Shown: positions 17,896 through 27,174, numbered from the stretch's first letter. The stretch: DNA of 64,000 bases from G963667675 sp963667675 (GCA_963667675.1 OY763929.1:62001-126000), one strand, 5' to 3'. The notes: a model not told the origin generated them from the sequence alone. Numbers and translations are program-made.

Positions 17896-18258
17896 ATGCT
17901 CCATCGGTTGGCAGTCCCACTATTTTTCCTGCTGGCACCCAGGTTCTTGCCGCAGATAGTCCGGTTCCTGCGGTTGGTCTGGCGCCTACAGTGGGACAGG
18001 CGCGTCCCCATCGTGCTCCGGGCGCTGGTGCCCTTGGCCATCGTCTACGCTATATCGCCCTTCGACCTCGTAAGGGACCGGGTGCCAATCGTGGGCAGAT
18101 TCGACGACTTCATTATTCTTGGCCTGGCCGTGCTCTTCCTGGTGAAGCTGTCTCCCAAGCACGTTGTAGACGAACATCTGGGCACGCCGCCCCCTCCCAG
18201 GCCGGAAGACCAGGACCCCTCCAACGTCGTTGACGGCTCATCCCGTCCGGTTGACTAG
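17896..18258 (+). CDS. YkvA family (DUF1232) membrane protein
   Basis: A 120-residue protein with the DUF1232 signature YAISPFDLVRDRVPIVGRFD (residues about 51-70), then a hydrophobic helix DFIILGLAVLFLVKL. The N-terminus is amphipathic or membrane-associated. The tail is Pro/Asp-rich. The family is widespread and its role unproved. AGGAG lies 14 bases upstream of ATG, farther than usual. About 130 bp upstream of hemW on the same strand, so it may head the hemW-selB-nurA transcript. Confidence 0.82.
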   Translation: MLHRLAVPLFFLLAPRFLPQIVRFLRLVWRLQWDRRVPIVLRALVPLAIVYAISPFDLVRDRVPIVGRFDDFIILGLAVLFLVKLSPKHVVDEHLGTPPPPRPEDQDPSNVVDGSSRPVD

Positions 18259-18390
18259 CGATACTCCAACCTAAACCAGGGCCGCGTCAACGCCAAAGCA
18301 TCCCAAAGCCCGGCAACGTCTGGAGAGTCACCCGTTTCGATAACGTCCTCCGGTCCGCTCGACTTCGCAGCCATCGTACCTGCCGACGGC

Positions 18391-19581
18391 ATGGGGATCT
18401 ACGTCCACGTCCCATTTTGCAAGACCAAGTGCCCTTACTGCGACTTCAATACCTACCAGGGCATAGAGAGCCTCACGAGCGCATACATTGATGCAGTAAC
18501 AGAAGAAATAGCCCTTTGGGGATGGGTGTTGCAAAGCCCCCGCGTCAACACCATCTTCCTGGGTGGAGGAACGCCCTCCTATCTGCCCAGAGACGGTGTA
18601 GGCCGCATCATCCAGGCGATGCGCAACGCCTTCCCTCTGAGGCGCGATGCCGAAATCACGGTCGAAGCCAACCCCGACGATCTGGACAGCGCGAAGTGCG
18701 ACTATCTGCTCTCCCTTGGAGTCAATCGCCTGAGCATTGGCTTGCAGAGCACGAACCCTGGCCTACTGAACATGCTGGGCCGCCGGCACGGGTCGGAGCA
18801 GGCAGCCCTGGCTTTTAGAACAGCGCGGGCCGCGGGATTTAACGACGTGAACCTTGACCTGATGTACGGCCTTCCCGAACAGACCATCGACCAGTGGCGG
18901 GATACCGTCGAGCAAGTAACTTCGTGGGGCCCGCAACACCTGTCCCTATATTGCCTGACGCTGGAGGAAGGGACGCCGATGCACCGGCAGGTTCGGGAAG
19001 GCGGACTGCCAAAGCCGGACGAAGACCTGGCGGCGGACATGTATTCCCACGCTCGGTCGGCGCTGGAAGGGGCAGGGTACCATCACTACGAAGTGTCCAA
19101 CTGGTGCCGGCCGGGTCACGAAAGCCGCCATAACATCGGCTATTGGCGCAACCTCCCATATCTGGGAGTCGGGCCCGGCGCCCACTCTTCTTTGGCGGGA
19201 TACCGCTTCTGGCAGGTCTCCTCGCCCCGGCAATACATCGCCAGCGTCAAACAGTGGGCCGAAGGCGACCCCAAAGCGTGTTCCGCCATGACCGGGGAGT
19301 TGCTCGGGACTATCTGCCCCGTCTCCGGCTGGGAGCAAATTGACATCGATACGGCCTGCGCCGAGACTATGTTCCTGGGTTTGCGCCTGCTCGACGGCCT
19401 GGACCTGGCAGTAGCCTCGGAGCAAGTCGGAATAGACTTGGAATCAAAATACCGGCCCCAGATACGCGACCTGGTCGACCTGGGTATGCTGGAGCGGCAG
19501 GACTCGCGGCTACGGCTGACCAGCGGCGCATACCTCATAGCCAACCAGGTGTTCATGCGCTTCGTCGAGGCCCCTGCCTGA
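18391..19581 (+). CDS. hemW: radical SAM protein HemW (coproporphyrinogen oxidase-like)
   Basis: A 396-residue radical SAM enzyme. The N-terminal YVHVPFCKTKCPYCDF holds the CxxxCxxCxF cluster motif, followed by FLGGGTPSYL and the NPDD/LSIGLQS blocks of HemN/HemW. HemW is a heme chaperone, whereas true HemN is longer and carries an extra N-terminal segment that is missing here. The C-terminal winged-helix-like part begins near ETMFLGLRLLDGLDL. The stop shares one base with the ATG of selB (TGATG), so the two are tightly coupled. The exact start is uncertain: ATG 18391 has little SD. Confidence 0.9.
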   Translation: MGIYVHVPFCKTKCPYCDFNTYQGIESLTSAYIDAVTEEIALWGWVLQSPRVNTIFLGGGTPSYLPRDGVGRIIQAMRNAFPLRRDAEITVEANPDDLDSAKCDYLLSLGVNRLSIGLQSTNPGLLNMLGRRHGSEQAALAFRTARAAGFNDVNLDLMYGLPEQTIDQWRDTVEQVTSWGPQHLSLYCLTLEEGTPMHRQVREGGLPKPDEDLAADMYSHARSALEGAGYHHYEVSNWCRPGHESRHNIGYWRNLPYLGVGPGAHSSLAGYRFWQVSSPRQYIASVKQWAEGDPKACSAMTGELLGTICPVSGWEQIDIDTACAETMFLGLRLLDGLDLAVASEQVGIDLESKYRPQIRDLVDLGMLERQDSRLRLTSGAYLIANQVFMRFVEAPA

Positions 19582-21446
19582 TGTACGTAATAGGGACCGC
19601 CGGCCACGTGGACCACGGCAAGTCTACGCTGGTCAAGGCTCTGACCAACATCGACCCCGACCGGCTTCCCGAGGAGAAGGCCAGGGAGATGACGGTGGAT
19701 CTGGGCTTTGCCTGGATGACCCTGCCCAGCGGCCGGGAGGTTAGCATCGTCGATGTGCCCGGCCACGAACGTTTCATTAAGAACATGCTGGCCGGCGTCG
19801 GGGCCATAGACGTAGCCCTGCTCATCGTGGCTGCCGACGAGAGCGTGATGCCCCAGACCCGGGAGCACCTGGCCATTCTGGACATCCTCCAGATTCGCCG
19901 GGGCCTCGTTGTCATCACCAAGACTGACCTGGTGGAAGAGGAACTGGCCGAACTGGTGAAGGCCGAGGTAGAGGACGTCCTGGAAGCCACTTCCCTGCGC
20001 GGCGCGCCCATCGTAGCAGTATCCGCCTACACCGGGGACGGCTTGGATAGTCTGCGGGCAGCCATCGACCAGATTCTCGATGAAACCGAACCGAGAAAGG
20101 ACCTGGGCCGGCCCAGGCTTCCCGTCGACCGCTGCTTTTCCATAGCCGGATTCGGCACCGTGGTCACCGGCACGCTCATCGACGGCTCGCTGGCCATCGG
20201 CCAAGAGGTTGAGGTGGCCGGGTCGGACCGCCGCGGGCGAATCAGGGGATTGCAGAGCCACAAGGAAAAGGTCGACCGCGCCCAGCCGGGGGTGCGCCTG
20301 GCGGTGAATCTCTCCGGCTTATCCCGGGCCGACGTCGAGAGGGGAGAGCTTCTGACCTCACCGGGCTGGCTGCGGCCCGTCCAGCGCTTGGACGCGCGGT
20401 TGAGAATGGCTCCCCAAGCGTCCCACAACCTCCGTCACAACGAAGGGGTCACCTTTCACCTGTTCACCAGCGAGTCCGCCGCCCGGATGCGGCTGCTGGA
20501 CGCCGACCGTTTGACTCCCGGCAGCGAGGGTTGGGTGCAGGTCCTGTTGCAGAGTCCCTTGCCCATGGTAAAGGGCGACTATTTCGTCATCCGGTCATCC
20601 GAGGACACCTTGGGGGGCGGACAGGTGGCCGACCCCAACCCCAGGCGGCGTCACCGGCGGTTCAACCCGGACGTTATCGAACGGTTGATGATGCTGGACC
20701 AGGGCACCGGAGAAGACGTACTGCTCAGCGTGGCTGAACAATGGGGGCCGTGCGACTTGGAGACCCTTTCCCGGCGTTCCAATTTGTCCGAGCCTGAGGT
20801 GTTGGAACGAATCCACCAACTTTCCACCCAAAGGGACGTCGTAGTGCTGGGGGACTTGGCCGGCGACAGTGACGGAGTGGTCTACTCCGCCCAGGCTTGG
20901 TCCGCGCTGACCGGCAAACTCATAGCGACCCTCGAAACCTACCACAGCCGCTATCCCTTGCGTCGGGGTATTCCCCTCCAAGAGGCCCGCAGCCGCCTGG
21001 GCCAGTCGCAGGCGGTATTCACCAAGACTATCGCCGCATTGACCCGCGAAGGCGTCGTGGCCGAGTCCCGGCAGATGGTCCATCTGCCCCGGCATGAGGT
21101 ATCGTTGACTCCCCAAATGGAACGCGAAGCCGCCGCCTTCTTGTCGGCGTTGGAGCGAGACCCCTACTCGCCGGCAAACGACCAACCCTTGGACCCGGAG
21201 CTTCTGGAAGCCCTGACCGACAGCGGCAAGGTGGTAAGGGTCAACGAATCCGTGGTGTTCGCCGCCTCGGCCTACCAGGATATGACCGGAAAGATCCTCG
21301 CCCATCTGGGCGAGCATGGCAGCATCACCGTGGCCGAGGCCCGGACCATGTTCAACTCCAGCCGCAAATACATGCTTCCCCTGCTCGAATATCTAGACCA
21401 GCAGCGCATCACCCGCCGCGTCGGCGACCAGCGGGTCTTGAGGTAG
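19581..21446 (+). CDS. selB: selenocysteine-specific elongation factor SelB
   Basis: A translational GTPase of 621 residues, the normal SelB length, that delivers Sec-tRNA(Sec) to UGA codons. Motifs: G1 GHVDHGKST (about 8-16), G3 DVPGHE, G4 TKTD. The N-terminal IGTAGHVDHGKST is diagnostic of SelB among EF-Tu relatives. Domains II-III follow, with SIAGFGTVVTGT. Winged-helix repeats that bind the SECIS hairpin fill the C-terminal 250 residues (GSITVAEARTMFNSSRKYML is the last). Overlaps hemW by one base and precedes nurA by four. selA, selD and tRNA-Sec are not in the window, and none of the genes here is visibly interrupted by an in-frame UGA at a selenocysteine position. Confidence 0.95.
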   Translation: MYVIGTAGHVDHGKSTLVKALTNIDPDRLPEEKAREMTVDLGFAWMTLPSGREVSIVDVPGHERFIKNMLAGVGAIDVALLIVAADESVMPQTREHLAILDILQIRRGLVVITKTDLVEEELAELVKAEVEDVLEATSLRGAPIVAVSAYTGDGLDSLRAAIDQILDETEPRKDLGRPRLPVDRCFSIAGFGTVVTGTLIDGSLAIGQEVEVAGSDRRGRIRGLQSHKEKVDRAQPGVRLAVNLSGLSRADVERGELLTSPGWLRPVQRLDARLRMAPQASHNLRHNEGVTFHLFTSESAARMRLLDADRLTPGSEGWVQVLLQSPLPMVKGDYFVIRSSEDTLGGGQVADPNPRRRHRRFNPDVIERLMMLDQGTGEDVLLSVAEQWGPCDLETLSRRSNLSEPEVLERIHQLSTQRDVVVLGDLAGDSDGVVYSAQAWSALTGKLIATLETYHSRYPLRRGIPLQEARSRLGQSQAVFTKTIAALTREGVVAESRQMVHLPRHEVSLTPQMEREAAAFLSALERDPYSPANDQPLDPELLEALTDSGKVVRVNESVVFAASAYQDMTGKILAHLGEHGSITVAEARTMFNSSRKYMLPLLEYLDQQRITRRVGDQRVLR

Positions 21447-21450
21447 CGGC

Positions 21451-22662
21451 GTGCCCTTCGACCTGGGAGAAATCGCCCTCCAGCTTGACCGGGCGGCCCG
21501 GAGACTGGTCGACACTCAAAACGAACGTCAACTGCGCCTCGAATCCTTGCTGGACGCCGCCTCACGGGCGGACCCGGGAGTTGCTGCGGCTGCAACGTAC
21601 ACTCCATCGGAGCGTCCCTATCTGGCTGCGCAGGTAACGGAAGCATTGGTCGGTAGCTATCCCGACCCCGCGCCCCCCCAAGACTGGTGTGTGGCGTCGG
21701 TGGACGGCTCCCACATCGACGTGGACCGGCATTTGCCGGTGAGTTGCTTCCTGGTCAACCTAGGCGGCTGCGTCTTGCGCTACGGGTCTCAGCCGGACGC
21801 CAGTCTGTTCAGCCAGGCCCACCTGGCTACTGAGCGGGCAGACCTCTACCTGCCGGACCCTCACAACCCCGCCCAGGAAGAGCCGGTGTCCGGCGCTCTG
21901 CTGGGCTTGGTCCGTACCGTGATGGAACTGGAGAGACTGAGCGAGGCCGCGAGTGAACTGCCTGGAGACCTGCCTGCGCTGGCCCTCGTCGACGGCTCCC
22001 TGGTCCTTTGGGGATTGTCCGGTCAGGGATATAGGCCATTCGTTCGAGAAGCCATAGTCCAAGACCGGTTTCTGAAGGCCCTGGACAAGTTCAAAGTCCC
22101 ATCACAACGCCGGGCCGTTACTTTGGCTGCTTATGTCTCCTTGCCCCGCAGCACGGAAGTGGTCAACGCCATCAGGCGCGGCCTGTGCCCCCACGATGTT
22201 GCCCGGTGCCGCCGGGACTGCGGCAACCGGCGGTCCGTCGTCTCGCCGTGCGACCTGGCCAACGATTTCCTGGACCGGGAGTTGTTCCGGCGCCTGCTGA
22301 GTCCCGGCTGGAGGTCACCTGTTTACCGGACCAACTCATCGGTGCCCAGGGAAAACTACGGAGATGACCAACAGGTGAATTTCTATTACCTGAACGTCGG
22401 CGAGGAAATCGCCCGGGTAGAGGTGCCGGAGTGGGTAGCCAGGGATAAGCAGTTGCTGGACTTAGGCCACAGCCTCATCTTGGACCAGTGCCGGCGCGGC
22501 CAAGGATATCCGGTAGCCATTTCGGAAGCCCACGAGCAGGCAGTAGTTCGGGCCGCGGACCGACGCCTGTTCAAAGAGATGGTTTCCCAGTCCCTGGAGC
22601 GGGAGGGACTGTCGGCCCTTGGCTCGGAGAAAGACCGCTCCAAGCGCATGCCCTGGGTCTGA
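21451..22662 (+). CDS. nurA: NurA domain nuclease
   Basis: A 403-residue protein with NurA-type motifs: CVASVDGSHIDVDRH near residue 75 (VDGS is the metal-binding aspartate block) and LALVDGSLVLW near residue 177. YYLNVGEEIARVEVPEW and PVAISEAHEQAVV follow. NurA nucleases resect DNA ends with the HerA helicase; no herA adjoins here. The start is GTG 21451, four bases after the selB stop and lacking its own clear SD, so it probably depends on selB translation. Why it travels with hemW-selB is unknown. Convergent with the next gene, 16 bp apart. Confidence 0.85.
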   Translation: MPFDLGEIALQLDRAARRLVDTQNERQLRLESLLDAASRADPGVAAAATYTPSERPYLAAQVTEALVGSYPDPAPPQDWCVASVDGSHIDVDRHLPVSCFLVNLGGCVLRYGSQPDASLFSQAHLATERADLYLPDPHNPAQEEPVSGALLGLVRTVMELERLSEAASELPGDLPALALVDGSLVLWGLSGQGYRPFVREAIVQDRFLKALDKFKVPSQRRAVTLAAYVSLPRSTEVVNAIRRGLCPHDVARCRRDCGNRRSVVSPCDLANDFLDRELFRRLLSPGWRSPVYRTNSSVPRENYGDDQQVNFYYLNVGEEIARVEVPEWVARDKQLLDLGHSLILDQCRRGQGYPVAISEAHEQAVVRAADRRLFKEMVSQSLEREGLSALGSEKDRSKRMPWV

Positions 22663-22678
22663 AGCCAACCGACCGGGT

Positions 22679-23947
22679 TCAACGCTGGGCGGTAGCGGCC
22701 GGCAGTTGTTCCAAATGGTCCAGGAACTCCTGGTAGCTGGCAAACTTGCCCACGGTCTTGATGAATTCCTCCAGCGATTCGGCGCTGCCCTGCAACCGCC
22801 TGAGCTGTTCGTCGATGGGGCTTATGGACGCCGCGCTGGTGGCATAAGTGCCGTAGAAAGCAAAGAACGCCTGGTTAATCTTCCGGATGAACCGGCCGTT
22901 GTCCGCCATGAACTTCCGGCGCTCCTCCATGTAGGCCTCGGCCTCTTCCACCTTTCCCTCGGCTAGCAACTCATCAGTCCTCAGCCGCGTCTCCCGCATC
23001 GCGGTATTGAAATCAAAAGCGTCCTCGTCCACCGCCGGCTGCTCGGCGGGCGGCCTGGGAGGCTCCCGAAAGACCGGTTCCCCCGTTATGGCGGTGAAGG
23101 CGCGGTCGCCAATGGCTTCGCCTGCCAGAGTCGCAGCCGTTTCGTTCAAAGTCGTCATTTCGTGGCTGTCCCAGAAGTGCTGCCCCAGGGGCTGAAAGAA
23201 GAACCAGTGGTGCAGCCATTCGTGGGCAGTGGTGACCATTGCCCAGTGCAGGCCGCTCGCGTCGGACACTACGCTGGGGTAGGTGGCCACGCCTCCCGAT
23301 TGGGCTACCAAGGCCGATAGGTCCTCCTCGCGCAGGATACGGCCTTCAATCTGCTCCTTGGTGGCATCGCTCAGGTCAGCCTTGAGCAGGACGGTCCTTG
23401 CCCGCTCTATGCGGTCCCTGGGCGATAAGACCAGCACACCCGGAGACCTGGAAAACACGGCGTCCACGGGAGGGAATATGAGACCAATCCGGGAAGCGAA
23501 CCCTTCTTGGGCAAGGACTGCGCTGATTTCGGATTCTATGGTCTCCTCCACCGTTGCTTGAAGGCGGGCCCGCCGGTCGGCAATGGATTCAATCTCGTCT
23601 CGCAGGTCCTGGGCTTGGGAATGGGACAGGTCGCCGCCCTCCTGAAGCAACCGCCGTTCCAAGGCCCTTTGGCTGCGGCCCAACTCGAAATAGGTCTCGG
23701 CTTGCTCTATCCGTTCTTGGCGGGACGGTTCGGAAGTCCAGGGCATCAGTTCGGCCAACTTGTGGGTCCACTTGTCCAAGAAGTGCGACGCTTCCCACTG
23801 CAACAGGTGGTAACGGTGGGGACTCACTATCAAGTCAAAGTTCGACTGCAGGAACTCCCCGTGTCCGGCTAACAACACCAGCGCGGCCAGGAACACCGCC
23901 AGCAGCGTCCTGCGGGCCCGTTGCAGCGTTTGCTTAAACATGACCAT
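22679..23947 (-). CDS. membrane-anchored putative zinc metalloprotease
   Basis: A 422-residue protein with one N-terminal transmembrane helix (TLLAVFLAALVLLAG) and an extracytoplasmic body. HEWLHH (about 240) is an HExxH zinc site, and NETAATLAGEAIGD about 20 residues on supplies a probable third ligand glutamate. The flanks are coiled-coil-like (ERIEQAETYFELGRSQRALE). I do not know a named family for this protein, though the site resembles neutral zinc metallopeptidases. ATG 23947 was chosen over TTG 23950 and ATG 23941; none has a clear SD. Convergent with nurA. Confidence 0.65.
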   Translation of the reverse strand: MVMFKQTLQRARRTLLAVFLAALVLLAGHGEFLQSNFDLIVSPHRYHLLQWEASHFLDKWTHKLAELMPWTSEPSRQERIEQAETYFELGRSQRALERRLLQEGGDLSHSQAQDLRDEIESIADRRARLQATVEETIESEISAVLAQEGFASRIGLIFPPVDAVFSRSPGVLVLSPRDRIERARTVLLKADLSDATKEQIEGRILREEDLSALVAQSGGVATYPSVVSDASGLHWAMVTTAHEWLHHWFFFQPLGQHFWDSHEMTTLNETAATLAGEAIGDRAFTAITGEPVFREPPRPPAEQPAVDEDAFDFNTAMRETRLRTDELLAEGKVEEAEAYMEERRKFMADNGRFIRKINQAFFAFYGTYATSAASISPIDEQLRRLQGSAESLEEFIKTVGKFASYQEFLDHLEQLPAATAQR

Positions 23948-24003
23948 CAACGAAGGGGTTAACGACCTCGGTTAGTCCGGGGATGCCGTCTTTACCGGCC
24001 AGG

Positions 24004-25170
24004 TTAGGCGAGCACCCGGTAGCGGTAGGAGGACGAAATCAACTCTCCCCGGTCGAACCGGTCGAACCCCAGGCGGGAAATGTCCACCGACGTTGCCTGC
24101 CCTTGGACAATCAACTCCGCCATCACTGCCCCAATCATCGGAGACAGCTTGAACCCGTGGCCGCTGAACCCCACCGCGCAATATAGACCTTCTATTCCAG
24201 GCGCACGGTCCAGGATCGGATGCCAGTCCGGCGTCGTGGTGAACAGGCCGGACCATCCTCCCATGAAACCGGCCTCAGCCATGGCCGGCATCCTCTCGGC
24301 CAGGCTCGCCAGGACGCCCGGCAGCCTACCCGTGTCCACTCCCTGGTCGTAAGCGTCTATGTCTGCCACTTCGTCTTCCCCGAATCCGACCAGGGTCATC
24401 GAAGCTCCGTCCGGACGAAAGGAAAAGGACCGGGCAATGTCTCCAACGGTTGGATGGCCCGGCAATCGTTCCACCGGCCTGTCCAAAGTCGCTATCTGGT
24501 GGCGGACAGGAATCAGGGGGACGTCTACTCCAATCTTGGCCAGTTCTCGTTTAGACCAAGGTCCGGCAGCCATTACTACAGCCGGGGTCTCAACCCTGCC
24601 GCGTCCAGTTAACACGGCGCTGACTCGGTCTCCGGTCAACTCGATTCCCAAGGCGGGAGTCCGCAACTGAATCTCGGCCCCCATTTCCCGGGCCCTGGAT
24701 GCATAGGAAGTGGTCACCTGGTGTGGGTCGGCGTAGCCTGAATCCGGCTCCCAGGCCGTCGCCTCTCCCTGGCCGATGACCAGCATCGGCGCCAACTCTT
24801 CCACGTCATCGGCGGTTACCAACCGGGTGTCTATTCCCAGCCCCTGCTGCATGGCCACGTTGCGTTCCAGTCCTGGCCGGTCGATGTCCTCTACTACGAC
24901 CAAGTAGCCCGTTTTCACGAAGCCGGAAGAACCGCCCACGGCATCGTCGAAGTTGGAAAAGACTTTAAGGCTCTCCCAGGCCATGGAGGCTGTCTCCGGG
25001 TTGGAATAGTGCATCCGGCAGATGGCCTGGGAGCGGCCTGTGGAGCCGGACCCGAGAGTGTCCATTTCCAGCAGCACAGAGTTGGTGATTCCCAAGCGGG
25101 CCAGGTGGTAGAGGATGCTGCACCCCATCACGCCGCCGCCTATGATGACCACATCCGCAGTTTGTCTCAT
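24004..25170 (-). CDS. FAD-dependent oxidoreductase (DAO/sarcosine oxidase beta-like)
   Basis: A 388-residue flavoprotein. The N-terminal dinucleotide-binding motif is VVIIGGGVMGCSILYHLARLG, with FAD-anchoring ELGSGSTGRS-like residues (DTLGSGSTGRSQAICR). The C-terminal HPILDRAPGIEGLYCAVGFS and GHGFKLSP are typical of glycine/sarcosine oxidases and dehydrogenases. Oxidises a secondary amine or amino acid; substrate open. Follows the M42 peptidase on the same strand (about 60 bp), which fits amino-acid catabolism. SD not strong. Confidence 0.9.
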   Translation of the reverse strand: MRQTADVVIIGGGVMGCSILYHLARLGITNSVLLEMDTLGSGSTGRSQAICRMHYSNPETASMAWESLKVFSNFDDAVGGSSGFVKTGYLVVVEDIDRPGLERNVAMQQGLGIDTRLVTADDVEELAPMLVIGQGEATAWEPDSGYADPHQVTTSYASRAREMGAEIQLRTPALGIELTGDRVSAVLTGRGRVETPAVVMAAGPWSKRELAKIGVDVPLIPVRHQIATLDRPVERLPGHPTVGDIARSFSFRPDGASMTLVGFGEDEVADIDAYDQGVDTGRLPGVLASLAERMPAMAEAGFMGGWSGLFTTTPDWHPILDRAPGIEGLYCAVGFSGHGFKLSPMIGAVMAELIVQGQATSVDISRLGFDRFDRGELISSSYRYRVLA

Positions 25171-25229
25171 AAATAGTTGGCCGCCGCCGATGAGCTAAAT
25201 ACGACTTCCATCACTATGCCGGATGCTTG

Positions 25230-26357
25230 TTAGCTGGGCCGTCGGGAGATTCGGGCCTGGTTAGGGTTGGCAAGCCGCCGACGCTGGGCGTCCTGGACCT
25301 CCCTCAGCCGCCGCGAGAAGGCTGTGTCGCCCCGCTCTTCGACCAGGTAGGCTGCCTCGGTCATTAGCCGGATTCCGCCCATGAAGTCGTTAACGTCGAT
25401 GTATTCCGCTTCCACTCCACCTTGCGGGGCGGCGTTGTGGTAGTTGCCCAGGGGAAAGGCGATGCCGGTGGTGCGGTAGCCGTAGTGGGCAAAGGCGCTG
25501 GCCTCGCAGACTCCGCCGCTCATCAGTTGCCGCTGTACTTGGACGCCCGAGTCCCCGGCCCGCAAGGACTCCCGCGCCCGGACCAGCGCCGCCTCGGCGT
25601 CGGCGTGGAAGGTCATGGCCGCGTCGCCCACGCGGATCACCGGGCCGCCGCCCTGTTCAGCTCCTGGCAGGACCCGGCTGGACTCCACGGACACTATCAA
25701 CGCGTCTTGCGGCAGGTTTCTCGACTCAGCCAGCAGCCGGGCTCCCACCAGGCCCACTTCCTCGGCCCTGGTGAAGACACCGTAGACGTCCCCAGGCGGC
25801 GGACTTGTTGCCAACTCGCCAAGGGCGGCCAGGATGGCGGCGCAGCCGGCCAGGTCGTCGGCCGCTCGCATGCGGATCAGGTCGTCGTCCAGCTCGAAAT
25901 CCACCAAGTCGAAAACGACTGGCCGGGGCAACTTCAGTTCCGCAGGCTCGTCCAGTCGTATCAACACTTGCTGGGAGTCGTCTCCGCCCCAACGGCCCGT
26001 TGTGACCGCGGGCATCCGCCGTCCATCGTCCAGCAACACCTGCACGGGAACCCCCGCATGGAGAGCGGCGGCAGGAACGCCGCCCAGGACGTCGGCGACT
26101 AGGTCCGACCCTCGGGCCTCAACCGCCTCGAAACCCGGATGGTCCATGTGGGCTACTAGGGCCAATGGCGGGGCGTTGGAATTTTTGCCGCCGACACGTG
26201 CCAGGATGTTGCCGAATTGGTCGACCTGGGCCTCCAGACCCGCTTCCCCCAAGACGCTTTGGACAACCGCCGCAACGCCGTTTTCCCAGTAAGCCACTGC
26301 CGGCTGGGCTGCCAGGCGGGTCAGGATATCCAATGCTTGCTGTTTGCCTTGGAGCAC
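25230..26357 (-). CDS. M42-like (M20/M28 clan) metallopeptidase
   Basis: A 375-residue co-catalytic zinc aminopeptidase-type enzyme. Ligand blocks visible: AHMDHPGF (H), RAADDLAGCA (bridging D), TRAEEVGLVG (catalytic E and ligand E), VSVESS (D/E), and PLGNYHN (H near the C-terminus). This order is that of M42 glutamyl aminopeptidase/endoglucanase-like proteins. The start is GTG 26357 with SD AGAGGACG. Located upstream of the FAD amine oxidoreductase on the same strand. Confidence 0.88.
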   Translation of the reverse strand: MLQGKQQALDILTRLAAQPAVAYWENGVAAVVQSVLGEAGLEAQVDQFGNILARVGGKNSNAPPLALVAHMDHPGFEAVEARGSDLVADVLGGVPAAALHAGVPVQVLLDDGRRMPAVTTGRWGGDDSQQVLIRLDEPAELKLPRPVVFDLVDFELDDDLIRMRAADDLAGCAAILAALGELATSPPPGDVYGVFTRAEEVGLVGARLLAESRNLPQDALIVSVESSRVLPGAEQGGGPVIRVGDAAMTFHADAEAALVRARESLRAGDSGVQVQRQLMSGGVCEASAFAHYGYRTTGIAFPLGNYHNAAPQGGVEAEYIDVNDFMGGIRLMTEAAYLVEERGDTAFSRRLREVQDAQRRRLANPNQARISRRPS

Positions 26358-26463
26358 AGGCGTCCTCTATCTGGAATTGTATATGCCGGGTAATTCGCCG
26401 ACATAGCGGCACAACTGAAGGGCGTTAGCGAAAGTTCCCATACAACCAGCCGTGTTGAACATT

Positions 26464-26823
26464 CTATGCGCTTTGGGGGATGGGGACGGGCGGGCCGTCG
26501 GCGGAGAGGACTACCAGGCCGCGGTTGATGGCCCAGGGGAGCAGGGCGCCCAGGAGATGCTCGACGCCGGGGACGACTTTTTGGGCGATGCAACGCTCCA
26601 GGTAGGCGTGGGCGGCCGTGAAGGTTGGGAGGCGCCATCCCGCGGCGGCCACCTTGGGGAAGAAGTCCCATTGGTCGGGCAAGGGCTTGCGGGCCATGGC
26701 GGCGTAATAGGACTCGGAGCAAAAGTCTTCGACCATGGGCCGGATCTGGTTGTGGGATATTTCCAGGGCGAATTTGCGGCGCAGGGCGTTGATGCGAGAG
26801 CGGATGTAGGATAGCTGGCTCAT
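26464..26823 (-). CDS. hypothetical protein, 119 residues
   Basis: Not recognised. It starts with a strong SD (TTGGAGG) before ATG 26823. The sequence is helical: RSRINALRRKFALEI, then MARKPLPDQWDFFPKVAAAGWRLP and a hydrophobic C-terminal segment. It contains one conserved-looking cysteine (ERCIAQKVV). Stand-alone gene upstream of the M42 gene by about 100 bp on the same strand. Real coding is supported by SD, start, and third-base GC bias. Confidence 0.65.
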   Translation of the reverse strand: MSQLSYIRSRINALRRKFALEISHNQIRPMVEDFCSESYYAAMARKPLPDQWDFFPKVAAAGWRLPTFTAAHAYLERCIAQKVVPGVEHLLGALLPWAINRGLVVLSADGPPVPIPQSA

Positions 26824-26940
26824 TTGAATTTACCTCCAAGTGGAAATTTTAGATCCCCTTTCATTTGCTCCCATTTCCTCCCGGTTTTGAGAGCTTTGGA
26901 CGGCTCCCCGCGGCCATTTCTTGGCTTGACCTACGCCTTT

Positions 26941-26969
26941 CCTGGATTCCGGCTTTCGCCGGAATGACG
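26941..26969. repeat. palindromic intergenic repeat (ATTCCGGC hairpin)
   Basis: ATTCCGGC (26946-26953), loop TTTC, GCCGGAAT (26958-26965), flanked by CTGG and GACG. This matches the widespread TGGATTCCxGCTTTCGCxGGAATGACG-type dispersed palindrome found in intergenic DNA of many bacteria. Part of the 351-bp gap 26824-27174. Confidence 0.75.
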
Positions 26970-27045
26970 CGTTGGGGCCGGGTCTCCTTTTCGGGGGGCG
27001 GGATTGGCCACCCGGTCGGGATTGGGTTTCATGTATTTCATGGTA

Positions 27046-27075
27046 GGGGGTTGGGTTGGGGATGGGCAAGGGGGG
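27046..27075 (+). other. candidate G-quadruplex upstream of the Ldh2-type dehydrogenase
   Basis: Five G-runs on the plus strand with loops of two to three bases: G5 (27046-27050), G3 (27053-27055), G4 (27058-27061), G3 (27064-27066), G6 (27070-27075). They lie about 55 bases before a -10-like TATACT (27131-27136) and 100 bases before ATG 27175. More G-rich DNA follows to 27105. Confidence 0.6.
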
Positions 27076-27127
27076 AAATGTCAGTAATTTTGGGGGGCGG
27101 AGTCCCGCCGGCCCAGGAAAGGCGTCA

Positions 27128-27136
27128 TGCTATACT
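27128..27136 (+). promoter_or_regulatory. extended -10 box for the Ldh2-type gene
   Basis: TGC followed by TATACT (27131-27136), same layout as before pcrA. The leader to ATG 27175 is about 32 bases, with SD GGAGGA. Confidence 0.4.
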
Positions 27137-27174
27137 TGCCCTCGTCCGACAGCCGGCCTCTCTGGAGGAAATCC

